Source of the DNA: CAZJAD01 sp964543855
Lineage (GTDB): Bacteria; Electryoneota; RPQS01; DYHQ01
NCBI GenBank assembly: GCA_964543855.1
Contig: CAZJAD010000001.1
Span: forward strand, 1-64,000
Direction: 5' to 3'
DNA length: 64,000 nt
The notes under the pieces are model-generated. The model was not told the origin of the DNA and made no database searches. It was given only the letters and a program-made list of their open reading frames with translations. Position 1 is the stretch's first letter, and every line of letters begins with the position of its first letter. The position numbers were made by a program, and so were the translations under genes. Shown in pieces: positions 25,494 through 33,281 of the stretch.

Positions 25494-25844
25494 ATGCCGA
25501 AAGGGAAAGGGTCACGGGGGCCGAAACTATTCTCGATTGGGCAGGTCAATGCCATCACCGGCATCCCGAAACCGACATTGCGCTACTGGGAGAAAGAGTT
25601 CGGGACTTGTCTCGAACCCCTTCGCACCACAGGCAATCAGCGGCGATATGACGAAGAATCCATCGCCAAGATCGAGAAGATCAACTACCTGGTGAAGGTG
25701 CAAGGGTACACGATCGACGGCGCGAAACGCAAACTGGAGATGCTGGAGAAGGTCAAAGAGACAGACCCATCTTCACAGGATCCCATGGCTGAACTGGCCC
25801 GCGCCATGTCCGACTATCTCTTGAAGAAACTGGTAAAGGAATAA
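25494..25844 (+). CDS. MerR-family transcriptional regulator heading the flagellin operon
   Basis: 116 residues from ATG 25494, which has AGGAGG 7 nt upstream; the frame is open earlier but that part is not MerR-like. A winged-helix MerR DNA-binding domain is clear: FSIGQVNAITGIPKPTLRYWEKEF, then the wing LRTTGNQRRYDEESIAKIEKI and VQGYTIDGAKRKLEML. After it comes a short charged, helical tail, too small for a usual ligand domain. It lies 43 nt before a flagellin gene and behind a sigma-28-like promoter, so it may feed back on filament gene expression. Target and signal are unknown. Confidence 0.88.
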   Translation: MPKGKGSRGPKLFSIGQVNAITGIPKPTLRYWEKEFGTCLEPLRTTGNQRRYDEESIAKIEKINYLVKVQGYTIDGAKRKLEMLEKVKETDPSSQDPMAELARAMSDYLLKKLVKE

Positions 25845-25848
25845 AGAC

Positions 25849-25881
25849 TGTCCTGGGGGGAGGACTCCATAATGGAGGACA
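25849..25881 (+). promoter_or_regulatory. Flagellin leader with alternative helices over the ribosome binding site
   Basis: TGTCCT (25849-25854) can pair with AGGAC(25861-25865) or with AGGACA (25876-25881). CTCC (25865-25868) can pair with GGAG (25874-25877), which is the Shine-Dalgarno sequence of the flagellin gene. Two A/GGGA-type motifs resemble the CsrA sites known in hag leaders. The helices are short; regulation is inferred. Confidence 0.35.
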
Positions 25882-25887
25882 AGAGTC

Positions 25888-26787
25888 ATGAGTACACGGA
25901 TCAATCACAATCTGCTGTCACTCAGTGCACAGCGGGCACTCTGGACCACGCAGCAATCCTTGGACCGTTCCGTGCAGCGCCTCTCCTCAGGATTACGCAT
26001 CAACTACGCCTGGGATGACCCGACAGGCCTTGGGATCTCCGAAAGGTTGAGAGCCTCGATCTCAGGGATGGAAGAGGCAGAGAAGAACGCCAACTACGAC
26101 ATTAATATGCTTCAGACCGCGGAGGGTTCGCTGGCGGTTATCGACGAGAAGCTTATCCGCATGCGAGCGATCGCCGTGCAGGCGGCCAACGGCATTCTCA
26201 CCACGCTCGACCGTCAGATTGCCAATGTGGAGTTCCAGCAACTGAAGTCTGAAGTGGATCGAATTGCCCAGGTAACCAACTACAACGGCTTCTACCTGCT
26301 GGACGGTAGCCGAGCCGCTTCGACCATGTCCACGGACTCCACTCTGGCTCTGGGCTACAACTATGTCGGCACGGCTGGCGACGCCAATTCCATCAAGTTC
26401 CATATCGGCGCGAACAACGCCGTTGGGCTCGACTATTACTACATTAATCTGGCCGGCATGACGGCTTCCGCCTTGGGAATCGCCGACCTGCATGTTGCAG
26501 ACACCGCCAGCGCCCAGGCAGCCATTGACAACATCATTGCGGCGATCAACTCCAAGGATATCGAGCGAACATTCATCGGCTCGCTCGTCACGCGCTTGCA
26601 GAACACCATTTTGGAGCTCAAGATCTCCCAGGAGACAGCGACCGCCTCGGAGTCCACCATACGGGATGCGGATTTTGCCGCGGAAATGTCGAATTTTACA
26701 CGGGCGCAGATCTTGATGCAGACCGGCGTTTCCATGCTCGCGCAGGCGAATATGCTGCCGCAGACAATTTCTCAGCTCGTCGGATAA
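25888..26787 (+). CDS. fliC: Flagellin 1
   Basis: 299 residues, compact flagellin. The N-terminal D0/D1 domain is canonical (MSTRINHNLLSLSAQRAL, VQRLSSGLRINYAWDDPTGLGISERLR), a short central part of about 110 residues lacks D2/D3-size insertions, and the C-terminal D1/D0 is canonical (ESTIRDADFAAEMSNFTRAQILMQTGVSMLAQANMLPQ). It polymerises into the filament after export by the flagellar type III system. GGAGG lies 9 nt before ATG. It is followed after 9 nt by a FlgN-like chaperone gene. A close paralogue of identical length is at 29191-30090. Confidence 0.97.
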   Translation: MSTRINHNLLSLSAQRALWTTQQSLDRSVQRLSSGLRINYAWDDPTGLGISERLRASISGMEEAEKNANYDINMLQTAEGSLAVIDEKLIRMRAIAVQAANGILTTLDRQIANVEFQQLKSEVDRIAQVTNYNGFYLLDGSRAASTMSTDSTLALGYNYVGTAGDANSIKFHIGANNAVGLDYYYINLAGMTASALGIADLHVADTASAQAAIDNIIAAINSKDIERTFIGSLVTRLQNTILELKISQETATASESTIRDADFAAEMSNFTRAQILMQTGVSMLAQANMLPQTISQLVG

Positions 26788-26796
26788 TCGCTGAGC

Positions 26797-27210
26797 ATGG
26801 ACAACAGCATCCAAAAGCTGATTCACCTTCTGGATCGCCTCTTTGAGCTTTCGCAGAAGCAGGTGGACGCGTTAGACCGCCGGGCGCTGGGCGACCTTGA
26901 GAAGATCCTTCGAGCAAAGGACGACCTCCTGAGGGTATTCGCCCGTGAGATCGCCCAGATCTCGGCCAGCGGCATATCAGTGATGGACGCGAAGACTTAT
27001 CCAGTCGATCCGGATATCCGCGCCAGCCTCTCCGTGGCCGCCAACCGAGTCCGTCGCTTTCAAGCGCGTGAAAAGTCCGTTGCGGCGCGCACCAAAGACC
27101 TCCGCGACGACCTCGTGCGCGAGCTCCATTCTCTCCACAAGCGCCGACAAGGACTGACCAGCTATACGAAGTCAGGTCCGAACCGCCGATTTCCAACGAT
27201 GACGGGATGA
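26797..27210 (+). CDS. FlgN-like flagellar export chaperone
   Basis: 137 residues, predicted nearly all helical, with the layout of the FlgN family: an N-terminal helix pair (LIHLLDRLFELSQKQVDALDRRALGDLEKILRAKD) and a long C-terminal helix ending in a basic, disordered tail. FlgN chaperones hook-junction proteins (FlgK/FlgL). Similarity is to the fold rather than to exact residues, so FliT-like is an alternative. Position directly after flagellin and before fliD/fliS supports a chaperone role. The asparagine synthase start codon lies 4 nt after its stop, so the genes are co-transcribed. Confidence 0.7.
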   Translation: MDNSIQKLIHLLDRLFELSQKQVDALDRRALGDLEKILRAKDDLLRVFAREIAQISASGISVMDAKTYPVDPDIRASLSVAANRVRRFQAREKSVAARTKDLRDDLVRELHSLHKRRQGLTSYTKSGPNRRFPTMTG

Positions 27211-27214
27211 CCCC

Positions 27215-29020
27215 ATGTGTGGCATCGCAGGACAATACTGCCTGAATCCACAGAAGGAGCTCTCAGAATCCGTTCTCCGGCACCAGAGCGCAGCGTTGCG
27301 TCATCGGGGCCCCGACGACGAAGGCCAGTGGATGAACACGGTCGTGGGAATGTGTCATCGGCGGCTGGCCATTCTGGACCCCGAGAGAGCTCATCAACCG
27401 ATGCATGGTCCGCGAGGCACAGTGCTGACCTACAACGGCGAGATTTATAACCACCGTCAACTTCGTGCCGAACTCGAAGCAAGAGGCCATTCGTTCCGGA
27501 CCAACAGCGACGCCGAGGTCCTGCTGGCAGCGTACGAAGAATGGGGATCCGCAGCATGGCACCGGCTCAACGGCATGTTCGCCTTCGCCTTGTGGGACGA
27601 GCGGCAGCGATCGCTCTATCTCGTGCGCGATCGTCTCGGTATCAAGCCGCTTTTCTTCACGAACCGTGGGGACAGGATATCTTTTGCCAGCGAGCCCTCT
27701 GCGCTGCTGAGTTGCCCCGAGGTCAATAGCGATATTGATCCGGAAATCGTCCTGAGCTTCCTTTTCTATTATCAGCCAGTCCTCGGAGATAGAACGCTAT
27801 TCCGAGACATCCGGGCGCTGCAACCCGGCTGCGAGCTCATGATTGACGAGAGCGGTGTGCATGAGCGCCGCTGGTGGGAACCGAAAGTCGCTCCGTACAG
27901 CGGCGCGGCTCCGGACGAAACCGTCACCCGGGGTAAGCTCCGCTACTTGCTCCACTCGGCCATCCAACGCCAGATGATCGCCGATGTGCCCATCGGGGCT
28001 TATCTATCCGGTGGGCTTGATAGCACAATCCTTGTTGGCCTCATGGCCGAGACCGCCTCAGGGAGCCCGCCGACTTACACGATATGTGTCGAAGGCGATG
28101 AGGACGAGGCCGAGTTCGCGAGCATCGTCGCGCGCTCGTTCAACACGAAGCACAAGAGCCACATTGTCAGCGCCGAGGAATATTTCCAAGGAATGGAGAA
28201 GCTCGCGGCTATCCGGCGATCGCCTCTGGTTGTCCCGAACGAAGTGCTCATCTACCTGCTCGCCACGCACGTGGCTCCAGAGGTGAAAGTCGTCTTGACA
28301 GGTGAGGGCGCTGATGAGCTCTTCGGCGGCTACAGCAATATTCTCTTAGCTGCCACCGCCCGCACGGCCTCGTTTTCAGAAGAATCCGGAGCGGTCAGTG
28401 AGACTTTGACGCCTGAAAAGGAGTGGTCAACCCTCTTTTCCTCCTATAGTTGGTTCTCCAAGGAGGAGTTGCGACCCCTGCTGAAGCCTCACGTCTGCCG
28501 GATATTGGAGAGCGGGGCAATTGATTCCGTTTTCGTAGAGTACTTCCGGACACTCAGGCACCTGACGCCGCTGCAACGCACTTTGTTGTTCCTCGAGCAG
28601 GTTCATTTGCCGGCCCTGCTCGGGCGACTGGACGGCGCCATGATGGCGGCATCTGTTGAGGGACGAGTACCGTATACGGACTATGAACTTGTCGAGTATG
28701 TGCTGAACCTCGGGGATGAAGAGAAGCTCCCGAACAGCTTAAGACCAGACAAGTACTTGCTGCGCAAGACCTTTGAAGATCTGGTGCCCGCGCCGATACT
28801 CAAACGCTCCAAGAAGGCTTTTCCGGTCCCGCTTGAGCGTCTTTTCCAAACCCGACCGGGCAAGGCCGCCGTGAGACGCATTCTGAACTGTGATCCTATT
28901 TTCACTTTTTTCGACCGTGAGGCCCTGAAGCGCTGGATCCAGGAGGGGAGAGGGCCAGGCTTTCCTCTTCAAGTGTGGAAGCTACTAAGTCTGGCTATGT
29001 TCTTTGAAAACAGGATGTAA
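27215..29020 (+). CDS. asnB: Asparagine synthase (glutamine-hydrolysing)
   Basis: 601 residues. The N-terminal glutaminase domain has catalytic Cys2 (MCGIAGQYCL), RLAILDP, TYNGEIYNH. The C-terminal synthetase domain has the ATP pyrophosphatase loop LSGGLDST near residue 266 and TGEGADELFGGY. It makes asparagine, or amidates a related carboxylate, with ATP and glutamine. It starts 4 nt after the chaperone gene between two flagellin genes, an unusual place for amino-acid biosynthesis. AsnB-like enzymes also act in surface-polysaccharide and modification clusters, so a role in filament modification is possible but not shown. All key motifs are intact. Confidence 0.92.
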   Translation: MCGIAGQYCLNPQKELSESVLRHQSAALRHRGPDDEGQWMNTVVGMCHRRLAILDPERAHQPMHGPRGTVLTYNGEIYNHRQLRAELEARGHSFRTNSDAEVLLAAYEEWGSAAWHRLNGMFAFALWDERQRSLYLVRDRLGIKPLFFTNRGDRISFASEPSALLSCPEVNSDIDPEIVLSFLFYYQPVLGDRTLFRDIRALQPGCELMIDESGVHERRWWEPKVAPYSGAAPDETVTRGKLRYLLHSAIQRQMIADVPIGAYLSGGLDSTILVGLMAETASGSPPTYTICVEGDEDEAEFASIVARSFNTKHKSHIVSAEEYFQGMEKLAAIRRSPLVVPNEVLIYLLATHVAPEVKVVLTGEGADELFGGYSNILLAATARTASFSEESGAVSETLTPEKEWSTLFSSYSWFSKEELRPLLKPHVCRILESGAIDSVFVEYFRTLRHLTPLQRTLLFLEQVHLPALLGRLDGAMMAASVEGRVPYTDYELVEYVLNLGDEEKLPNSLRPDKYLLRKTFEDLVPAPILKRSKKAFPVPLERLFQTRPGKAAVRRILNCDPIFTFFDREALKRWIQEGRGPGFPLQVWKLLSLAMFFENRM

Positions 29021-29061
29021 GTACCTGATTCGCGTACGCGGCAGACCCGGGATAGGAAAAC

Positions 29062-29088
29062 TCAAGTTATTGCTCCCAAAGCCGATAA
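29062..29088 (+). promoter_or_regulatory. Sigma-28 (FliA) promoter of flagellin 2
   Basis: TCAA (29062-29065), exactly 15 nt, then a perfect GCCGATAA (29081-29088). It is about 100 nt upstream of the flagellin start. Confidence 0.88.
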
Positions 29089-29190
29089 ATTGGATGAAAT
29101 ACAGTGGTGAAGAGTGGGGGGTCCTTCCACTATCGGTGGGAGCAAAAGCTTGAAAAACCTAACTTTCCATTCTTCGGAGGAGGATGATCA

Positions 29191-30090
29191 ATGAGTACGC
29201 GGATCAACCACAACATCCTGTCCCTGTCGGCGCAGAGGGCGCTTTGGACCACCCAGATGGACTTGGACAGGGCAGTACAGCGCCTGTCCTCGGGACTGCG
29301 CATCAACTACGCCTGGGACGATCCCACCGGTCTGGGCATCTCGGAGCGGTTACGGGCCACAATCGGCGGGATGCAGGAAGCGCAGAAGAACGCGAACTAC
29401 AATGTCAACATGCTGCAGACTGCCGAGGGTGCGCTGTCAGTCATTGACGAAAAGCTGGTTCGCATGCGGGCCATCGCGGTGCAGGCGGCCAACGGCGTCC
29501 TGAGCACCTTGGACCGACAGATTGCCAATGTCGAGTTCCAGCAGCTGAAGTCGGAAGTCGATCGTATCGCGAATGTCACCAACTACAACGGCTTCTACCT
29601 GCTGGACGGTACGAAGGCGGCCGCCACAGCGAGCACGGACAGCACGATGGCCTTGGGCTTCAACTTGGTCAGTACAGCAGCCAGCGCGACCGGCATCAAA
29701 TTCCACATCGGCGAGAACAACACGCTCGGTGAGGACTATTACTATGTCAATCTGGGCGGTATGACAGCGTCCGCACTCGGATTGACCAATCTTCATGTCG
29801 CCAACACGGCGAGCGCCCAGGCGGCGGTCGACGGGGTCATCGCGGCGATCAATACAAAGGACGTAGAGCGCACGTTCATTGGCAGCTTGGTTGAGCGTCT
29901 GCAGAATACGATTCTGAACCTGCAGATTGCCGAAGAGAATGCGACGGCTTCCGAGTCAACAATTCGCGACGCGGACTTCGCCGCAGAGATGTCAGCATTC
30001 ACTCGGTCACAGATCCTGATGCAGACCGGTGTGTCCATGCTGGCTCAGGCGAACATGCTGCCTCAGACAATCGCTCAGCTTGTCGGCTAA
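29191..30090 (+). CDS. fliC: Flagellin 2
   Basis: 299 residues, same domain plan and length as flagellin 1, with near-identical terminal domains and differences concentrated in the central third (DGTKAAATASTDSTMALGFN versus the SRAAST region of flagellin 1). GGAGGAGG lies before the ATG. It has its own consensus sigma-28 promoter, so the two flagellins can be expressed separately. Likely roles: major and minor filament subunits, or filament segments as in multi-flagellin bacteria; which is which cannot be read from sequence, though the perfect promoter suggests this one is strongly expressed. Confidence 0.97.
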   Translation: MSTRINHNILSLSAQRALWTTQMDLDRAVQRLSSGLRINYAWDDPTGLGISERLRATIGGMQEAQKNANYNVNMLQTAEGALSVIDEKLVRMRAIAVQAANGVLSTLDRQIANVEFQQLKSEVDRIANVTNYNGFYLLDGTKAAATASTDSTMALGFNLVSTAASATGIKFHIGENNTLGEDYYYVNLGGMTASALGLTNLHVANTASAQAAVDGVIAAINTKDVERTFIGSLVERLQNTILNLQIAEENATASESTIRDADFAAEMSAFTRSQILMQTGVSMLAQANMLPQTIAQLVG

Positions 30091-30104
30091 CGGCTTCGAG
30101 CGGG

Positions 30105-30195
30105 ACTCCTTACAAAAGTGGCCACTGGCTTCAGCGCACTTCTTAGCCGTCGCCACGCATCCCGCGGGAAGCCAGGACCCACTTTTGTAAGGAGT
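30105..30195 (+). promoter_or_regulatory. Long inverted repeat that covers the fliD ribosome binding site
   Basis: Arm ACTCCTTACAAAAGTGG (30105-30121) is the exact 17-nt complement of 30179-30195, which contains the fliD Shine-Dalgarno sequence AAGGAG. A second, inner 8-bp stem pairs 30125-30132 (CTGGCTTC) with 30168-30175 (GAAGCCAG). A 3x3 internal loop separates the stems. No T-tract follows, so it is not a standard terminator of the flagellin gene. Confidence 0.8.
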
Positions 30196-30199
30196 TATC

Positions 30200-32113
30200 A
30201 TGGCAACATCGCAAGTTTCCGGGGCGATCTCCGGGATTGACTGGGCAACGACCATTGCCCAGCTCATGCAAATCGAGCGGCGCCCGGTCTACTTGCTGGA
30301 AGATCGCAAGCAGACGCTTCAGACGAAGCTCAGCCTGTGGTCGAGTCTGCAGACAAAGGTGCTGGCGCTGCAGTCGTCCTGCGAAGCCATGGATACGCGC
30401 GCCGAGTTTGCCGTCAAAGCCGCGACCACATCCGACAGCACGATCCTTGGTGTGACCGCCGAATCGGGAGCCGAGACAGGTAATCACTCCGTCCGGGTAA
30501 TGCAGCTGGCCCGAGCTCATAAGGTGGCGTGCCAAGGATGGGCCGATAAGAACTCAACGGGCGTTGGAGACAGCGGCGGCGATTTCGTCATCCAGGTCGG
30601 CGAAGAGACCGTAACAGTCGATGATGCGGATATCTCCGCGTCGACCACGCTCGAGCAGCTTCGCGATCTTATCAACAACGACCCGGACAACGACGGACTG
30701 GTCACCGCATCCATTCTGAATGACGGCTCCGGCAGCAACGGCTATCGGCTGATTCTGACCGCAGATGAGACCGGCACAGAAGACGCCATTTCGATCACCT
30801 CCAATCCGACGAATCTGAACTTCGCCACTTCAGTCATTGACGAGGTTGAACTCGGCAGTGGCTGGAGTGGCAGTTCTACTCCTGCCGTCGGCGGTTCCGC
30901 CAGTTACACCGGCACGGTCAATAAGACCTTCACCTTCACCGTCTCCGGCTCCGGAACTTTCACGATCGGGACCGATGCAATCGATATCGACTGGGTTGAC
31001 AGCGAAGGCAACTCAGGCACGATCAGCGTTCCCAGCGGCTATGGCGGAGAAGAGATCAGTGTCGCCGAGGGCATCACTCTCACGTTCGGTGCTGGCACAC
31101 TGGAAGGCGGAGAGGATTTCACTCTGGATGTCTACCATCCCACGCTGGTCGCCGCCCAGGATGCTGAGCTGCAGGTCGACGGCATCTACATGACCAAGTC
31201 GTCCAACACGATCACCGATGTTCTGGCCGGTGTCACGCTCAATCTGCTCAGCGCAGATGCGGATACGACCGTGGATATCACCGTCAGCAATGATACCACG
31301 GCCGTGAAAGGCAAGATTCAGGCGTTTGTGAACGCCTACAATGCCCTGATGGGCGAGGTTGCCGCCGATTCGAGCTATGATGAAGAAAACGAAATGGCCG
31401 CGCCACTGCTGGGTGATGGGAATCTGGCGAGCCTGCGTGGTGACTTCAGCACGATCATCGCCACCCAGATACCGGGGCTGCCGGATGACGCCCTGCTTTT
31501 CTCGCTGGCTCACATCGGCATCAAATCCACCACGAATGGTCTTCTCACTATCGATGACAGTGCGCTCACGGACGCGCTCGACGAGAATCTCGATGATGTA
31601 GTGGACCTTTTTTGTGAGAGCTTCACCTCGAACGACTCCAAGATATTCTTTCAGTCTCGCAATGAGATGACTCAGGGTGGAGTCTATAGTGTCAGTCTTG
31701 CCTACGATGCCGACGGCAATATCACCTCGGCCCAGATCGATGGTGAAGACGCCACGATCGACGGTATGTTCATCGTCGGTGCCGAAGGTTCATCCTGCGA
31801 GGGCCTGCGCCTGGGCTTCACCTATCCCGGGACTGGCGCAGGAAGTGTGGACACAACCGTGCGTCTGGGATTGGGTGTCGCCGCCCGGACGGGCGGTCAG
31901 GCCATTCTGGCGACGGATTCGGAAATCGGAGAGATTCATTTCGCTCAAGACGGGCTCAATGAGGCCATTGAAACCATTGATCGCCGTATTGAAATGTGGG
32001 AGGAGCGCTTGGAGAGAACCGAGGAGCAACTGCAGCGACAGTTTACGCAGCTTGAAGTTATCCTGGGGCAGCTTCGAAATCAGAGCTCATATCTGTCAAG
32101 TGTTCTCGGGTGA
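30200..32113 (+). CDS. fliD: Flagellar filament cap protein FliD (HAP2)
   Basis: 637 residues. The N-terminal family domain (SGIDWATTIAQLMQIERRPVYLLEDRKQTLQTKL) contains the SGxD start motif typical of FliD. A threonine-rich central region holds a FliD_C-like segment (SNTITDVLAGVTLNLLS, VNDTTAV), and the C-terminal coiled coil runs to the end (EAIETIDRRIEMWEERLERTEEQLQRQF). FliD caps the growing filament and folds flagellin into it. The ribosome site is enclosed in a long inverted repeat, so translation may be regulated. fliS follows with a short gap, the usual order. Confidence 0.95.
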   Translation: MATSQVSGAISGIDWATTIAQLMQIERRPVYLLEDRKQTLQTKLSLWSSLQTKVLALQSSCEAMDTRAEFAVKAATTSDSTILGVTAESGAETGNHSVRVMQLARAHKVACQGWADKNSTGVGDSGGDFVIQVGEETVTVDDADISASTTLEQLRDLINNDPDNDGLVTASILNDGSGSNGYRLILTADETGTEDAISITSNPTNLNFATSVIDEVELGSGWSGSSTPAVGGSASYTGTVNKTFTFTVSGSGTFTIGTDAIDIDWVDSEGNSGTISVPSGYGGEEISVAEGITLTFGAGTLEGGEDFTLDVYHPTLVAAQDAELQVDGIYMTKSSNTITDVLAGVTLNLLSADADTTVDITVSNDTTAVKGKIQAFVNAYNALMGEVAADSSYDEENEMAAPLLGDGNLASLRGDFSTIIATQIPGLPDDALLFSLAHIGIKSTTNGLLTIDDSALTDALDENLDDVVDLFCESFTSNDSKIFFQSRNEMTQGGVYSVSLAYDADGNITSAQIDGEDATIDGMFIVGAEGSSCEGLRLGFTYPGTGAGSVDTTVRLGLGVAARTGGQAILATDSEIGEIHFAQDGLNEAIETIDRRIEMWEERLERTEEQLQRQFTQLEVILGQLRNQSSYLSSVLG

Positions 32114-32121
32114 GGAGGCAA

Positions 32122-32556
32122 ATGAGACTGGATAATGCAACGGTACACTACAAGGCCAAGGATGCCATGACGGCCAGTCAGCCGGCGCTCATACTCATGA
32201 CCTATGACGCTGCGCTACGATTCACAAAAGAAGCCCAGAAGTACATGGAGGAAGGAGACATCCCGGCCAAAGGAAGAGCGGTTGAGTCCGCCTTTGCCTG
32301 TGTCGCAGAGCTCCGCCGCGCCTTGGACACCGAAAGAGGCGGTGATGTTGCCTCATCGCTTGGCCGCCTCTACGGCTTCATGACAGATCAGATTACCCAA
32401 GCCAATTTCGCCAATGACCCCTCTCTGCTTGAACCGGTGAAGAAAACGCTGGAGACTCTGCGGGAGGGATGGCACGAAGCCATCGAGAAGCTGCGCCAGG
32501 AAGGGCGGCTCTCTGAGTATGAAACGCCGCAATCGGCCGGACTGCTTGTTCGATGA
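32122..32556 (+). CDS. fliS: Flagellin export chaperone FliS
   Basis: 144 residues from ATG 32122, which has GAGGAGG upstream. Family features: ASQPALILMTYDAALRFTKEA near the N-terminus (the LILMLYDGA-type motif) and a four-helix layout with LGRLYGFMTDQITQANFANDPSLLEPV. It binds the C-terminal region of flagellin and prevents premature polymerisation in the cytosol. It lies 8 nt after fliD. A short, less conserved C-terminal tail follows. Confidence 0.93.
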   Translation: MRLDNATVHYKAKDAMTASQPALILMTYDAALRFTKEAQKYMEEGDIPAKGRAVESAFACVAELRRALDTERGGDVASSLGRLYGFMTDQITQANFANDPSLLEPVKKTLETLREGWHEAIEKLRQEGRLSEYETPQSAGLLVR

Positions 32557-32615
32557 CGCGCCCGGAATTCGAAAGAACTCGACGATGGCATAACAGTTGC
32601 TCCGTATCCGTGAGA

Positions 32616-32642
32616 GTAATCTCGGATCTGAAGCGGCGATAT
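32616..32642 (+). promoter_or_regulatory. Sigma-28 promoter candidate of flgM
   Basis: GTAA (32616-32619), 15 nt, GGCGATAT (32635-32642). Six of eight -10 positions match GCCGATAA. A sigma-28 promoter for its own anti-sigma factor is the common arrangement. Confidence 0.4.
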
Positions 32643-32724
32643 ACATCAATCACTTAGTATCAGAATAGACCATTCGGAGGTCGCTGGAAAGTGGGGGATA
32701 AACTGGAATCAGGAGTAGCCAGAA

Positions 32725-33027
32725 ATGCGAATCGATCCCCCGCATTCAATCCGCAGTCACCTTCATCCCCACGACATTCAAGAGGATAAGGGGAAGGGCG
32801 CACTTAGGAAGCCGACAACATCTGATCACGAAGACAAGGTGACGCTGTCACCCGATACGCAGAACCTGCGCCGATTCACGGCTCTCGCAACATCGGATCA
32901 TATTGAAAATGTTGGTATTGATGAGGAACGGTTGGCTCTGGTGAAACAGCGGATCGCCGCCGGGTTCTACGACCAACCGGATACCTTGCGGGAGGTAGCA
33001 GACCGTATTTCCAGATACGCCCTTTGA
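32725..33027 (+). CDS. flgM: Anti-sigma-28 factor FlgM
   Basis: 100 residues. The N-terminal half is polar and likely disordered; the C-terminal half has the FlgM binding region (VGIDEERLALVKQRIAAGFYDQPDTLREVADRISRYAL), with the family pattern of R-x3-I-x-G-x-Y and a terminal helix. FlgM holds FliA inactive until it is exported through the finished hook-basal body. This fits the sigma-28 promoters in the neighbourhood. The gene ends the flagellar block; the regulatory island starts about 250 nt further on. Confidence 0.82.
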   Translation: MRIDPPHSIRSHLHPHDIQEDKGKGALRKPTTSDHEDKVTLSPDTQNLRRFTALATSDHIENVGIDEERLALVKQRIAAGFYDQPDTLREVADRISRYAL

Positions 33028-33154
33028 GCCTCGGTGCGACCCTCGCCTTGCCGGGGCAATTTTTGACCCCTTCTCATCGCGCAGGAGAGCCTCTGGACCC
33101 CTTCTGCAGCCCATGGACTACCCCCATCCACGGTATCGGCTTTGCTTTGCCGCC

Positions 33155-33170
33155 TTGGTATAAATATTGC
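33155..33170 (+). promoter_or_regulatory. Sigma-54-like -24/-12 element before the phosphorelay island
   Basis: TTGG (33155-33158), 8 nt, TTGC (33167-33170), giving the GG-N10-GC spacing of sigma-54 promoters (TTGGTATAAATATTGC). The AT-rich spacer also contains TATAAAT, so a sigma-70 -10 is a competing reading. Distance to the next start is about 110 nt. Confidence 0.4.
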
Positions 33171-33281
33171 CCTCATACTCCTGGAGGTTAACAAACCATC
33201 GCTTGGGTCGTTAGCCCTGCGGATGCCGAACCCCGGGTTCGCCGGTAAGATGCATCGAATCAGTCTTCAGACAGTGGCACG

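Noticed and set aside
30105..30195. Intrinsic terminator of flagellin 2
   Set aside because: No T-tract follows the 3' arm on the plus strand; the 3' arm contains the fliD ribosome site instead.
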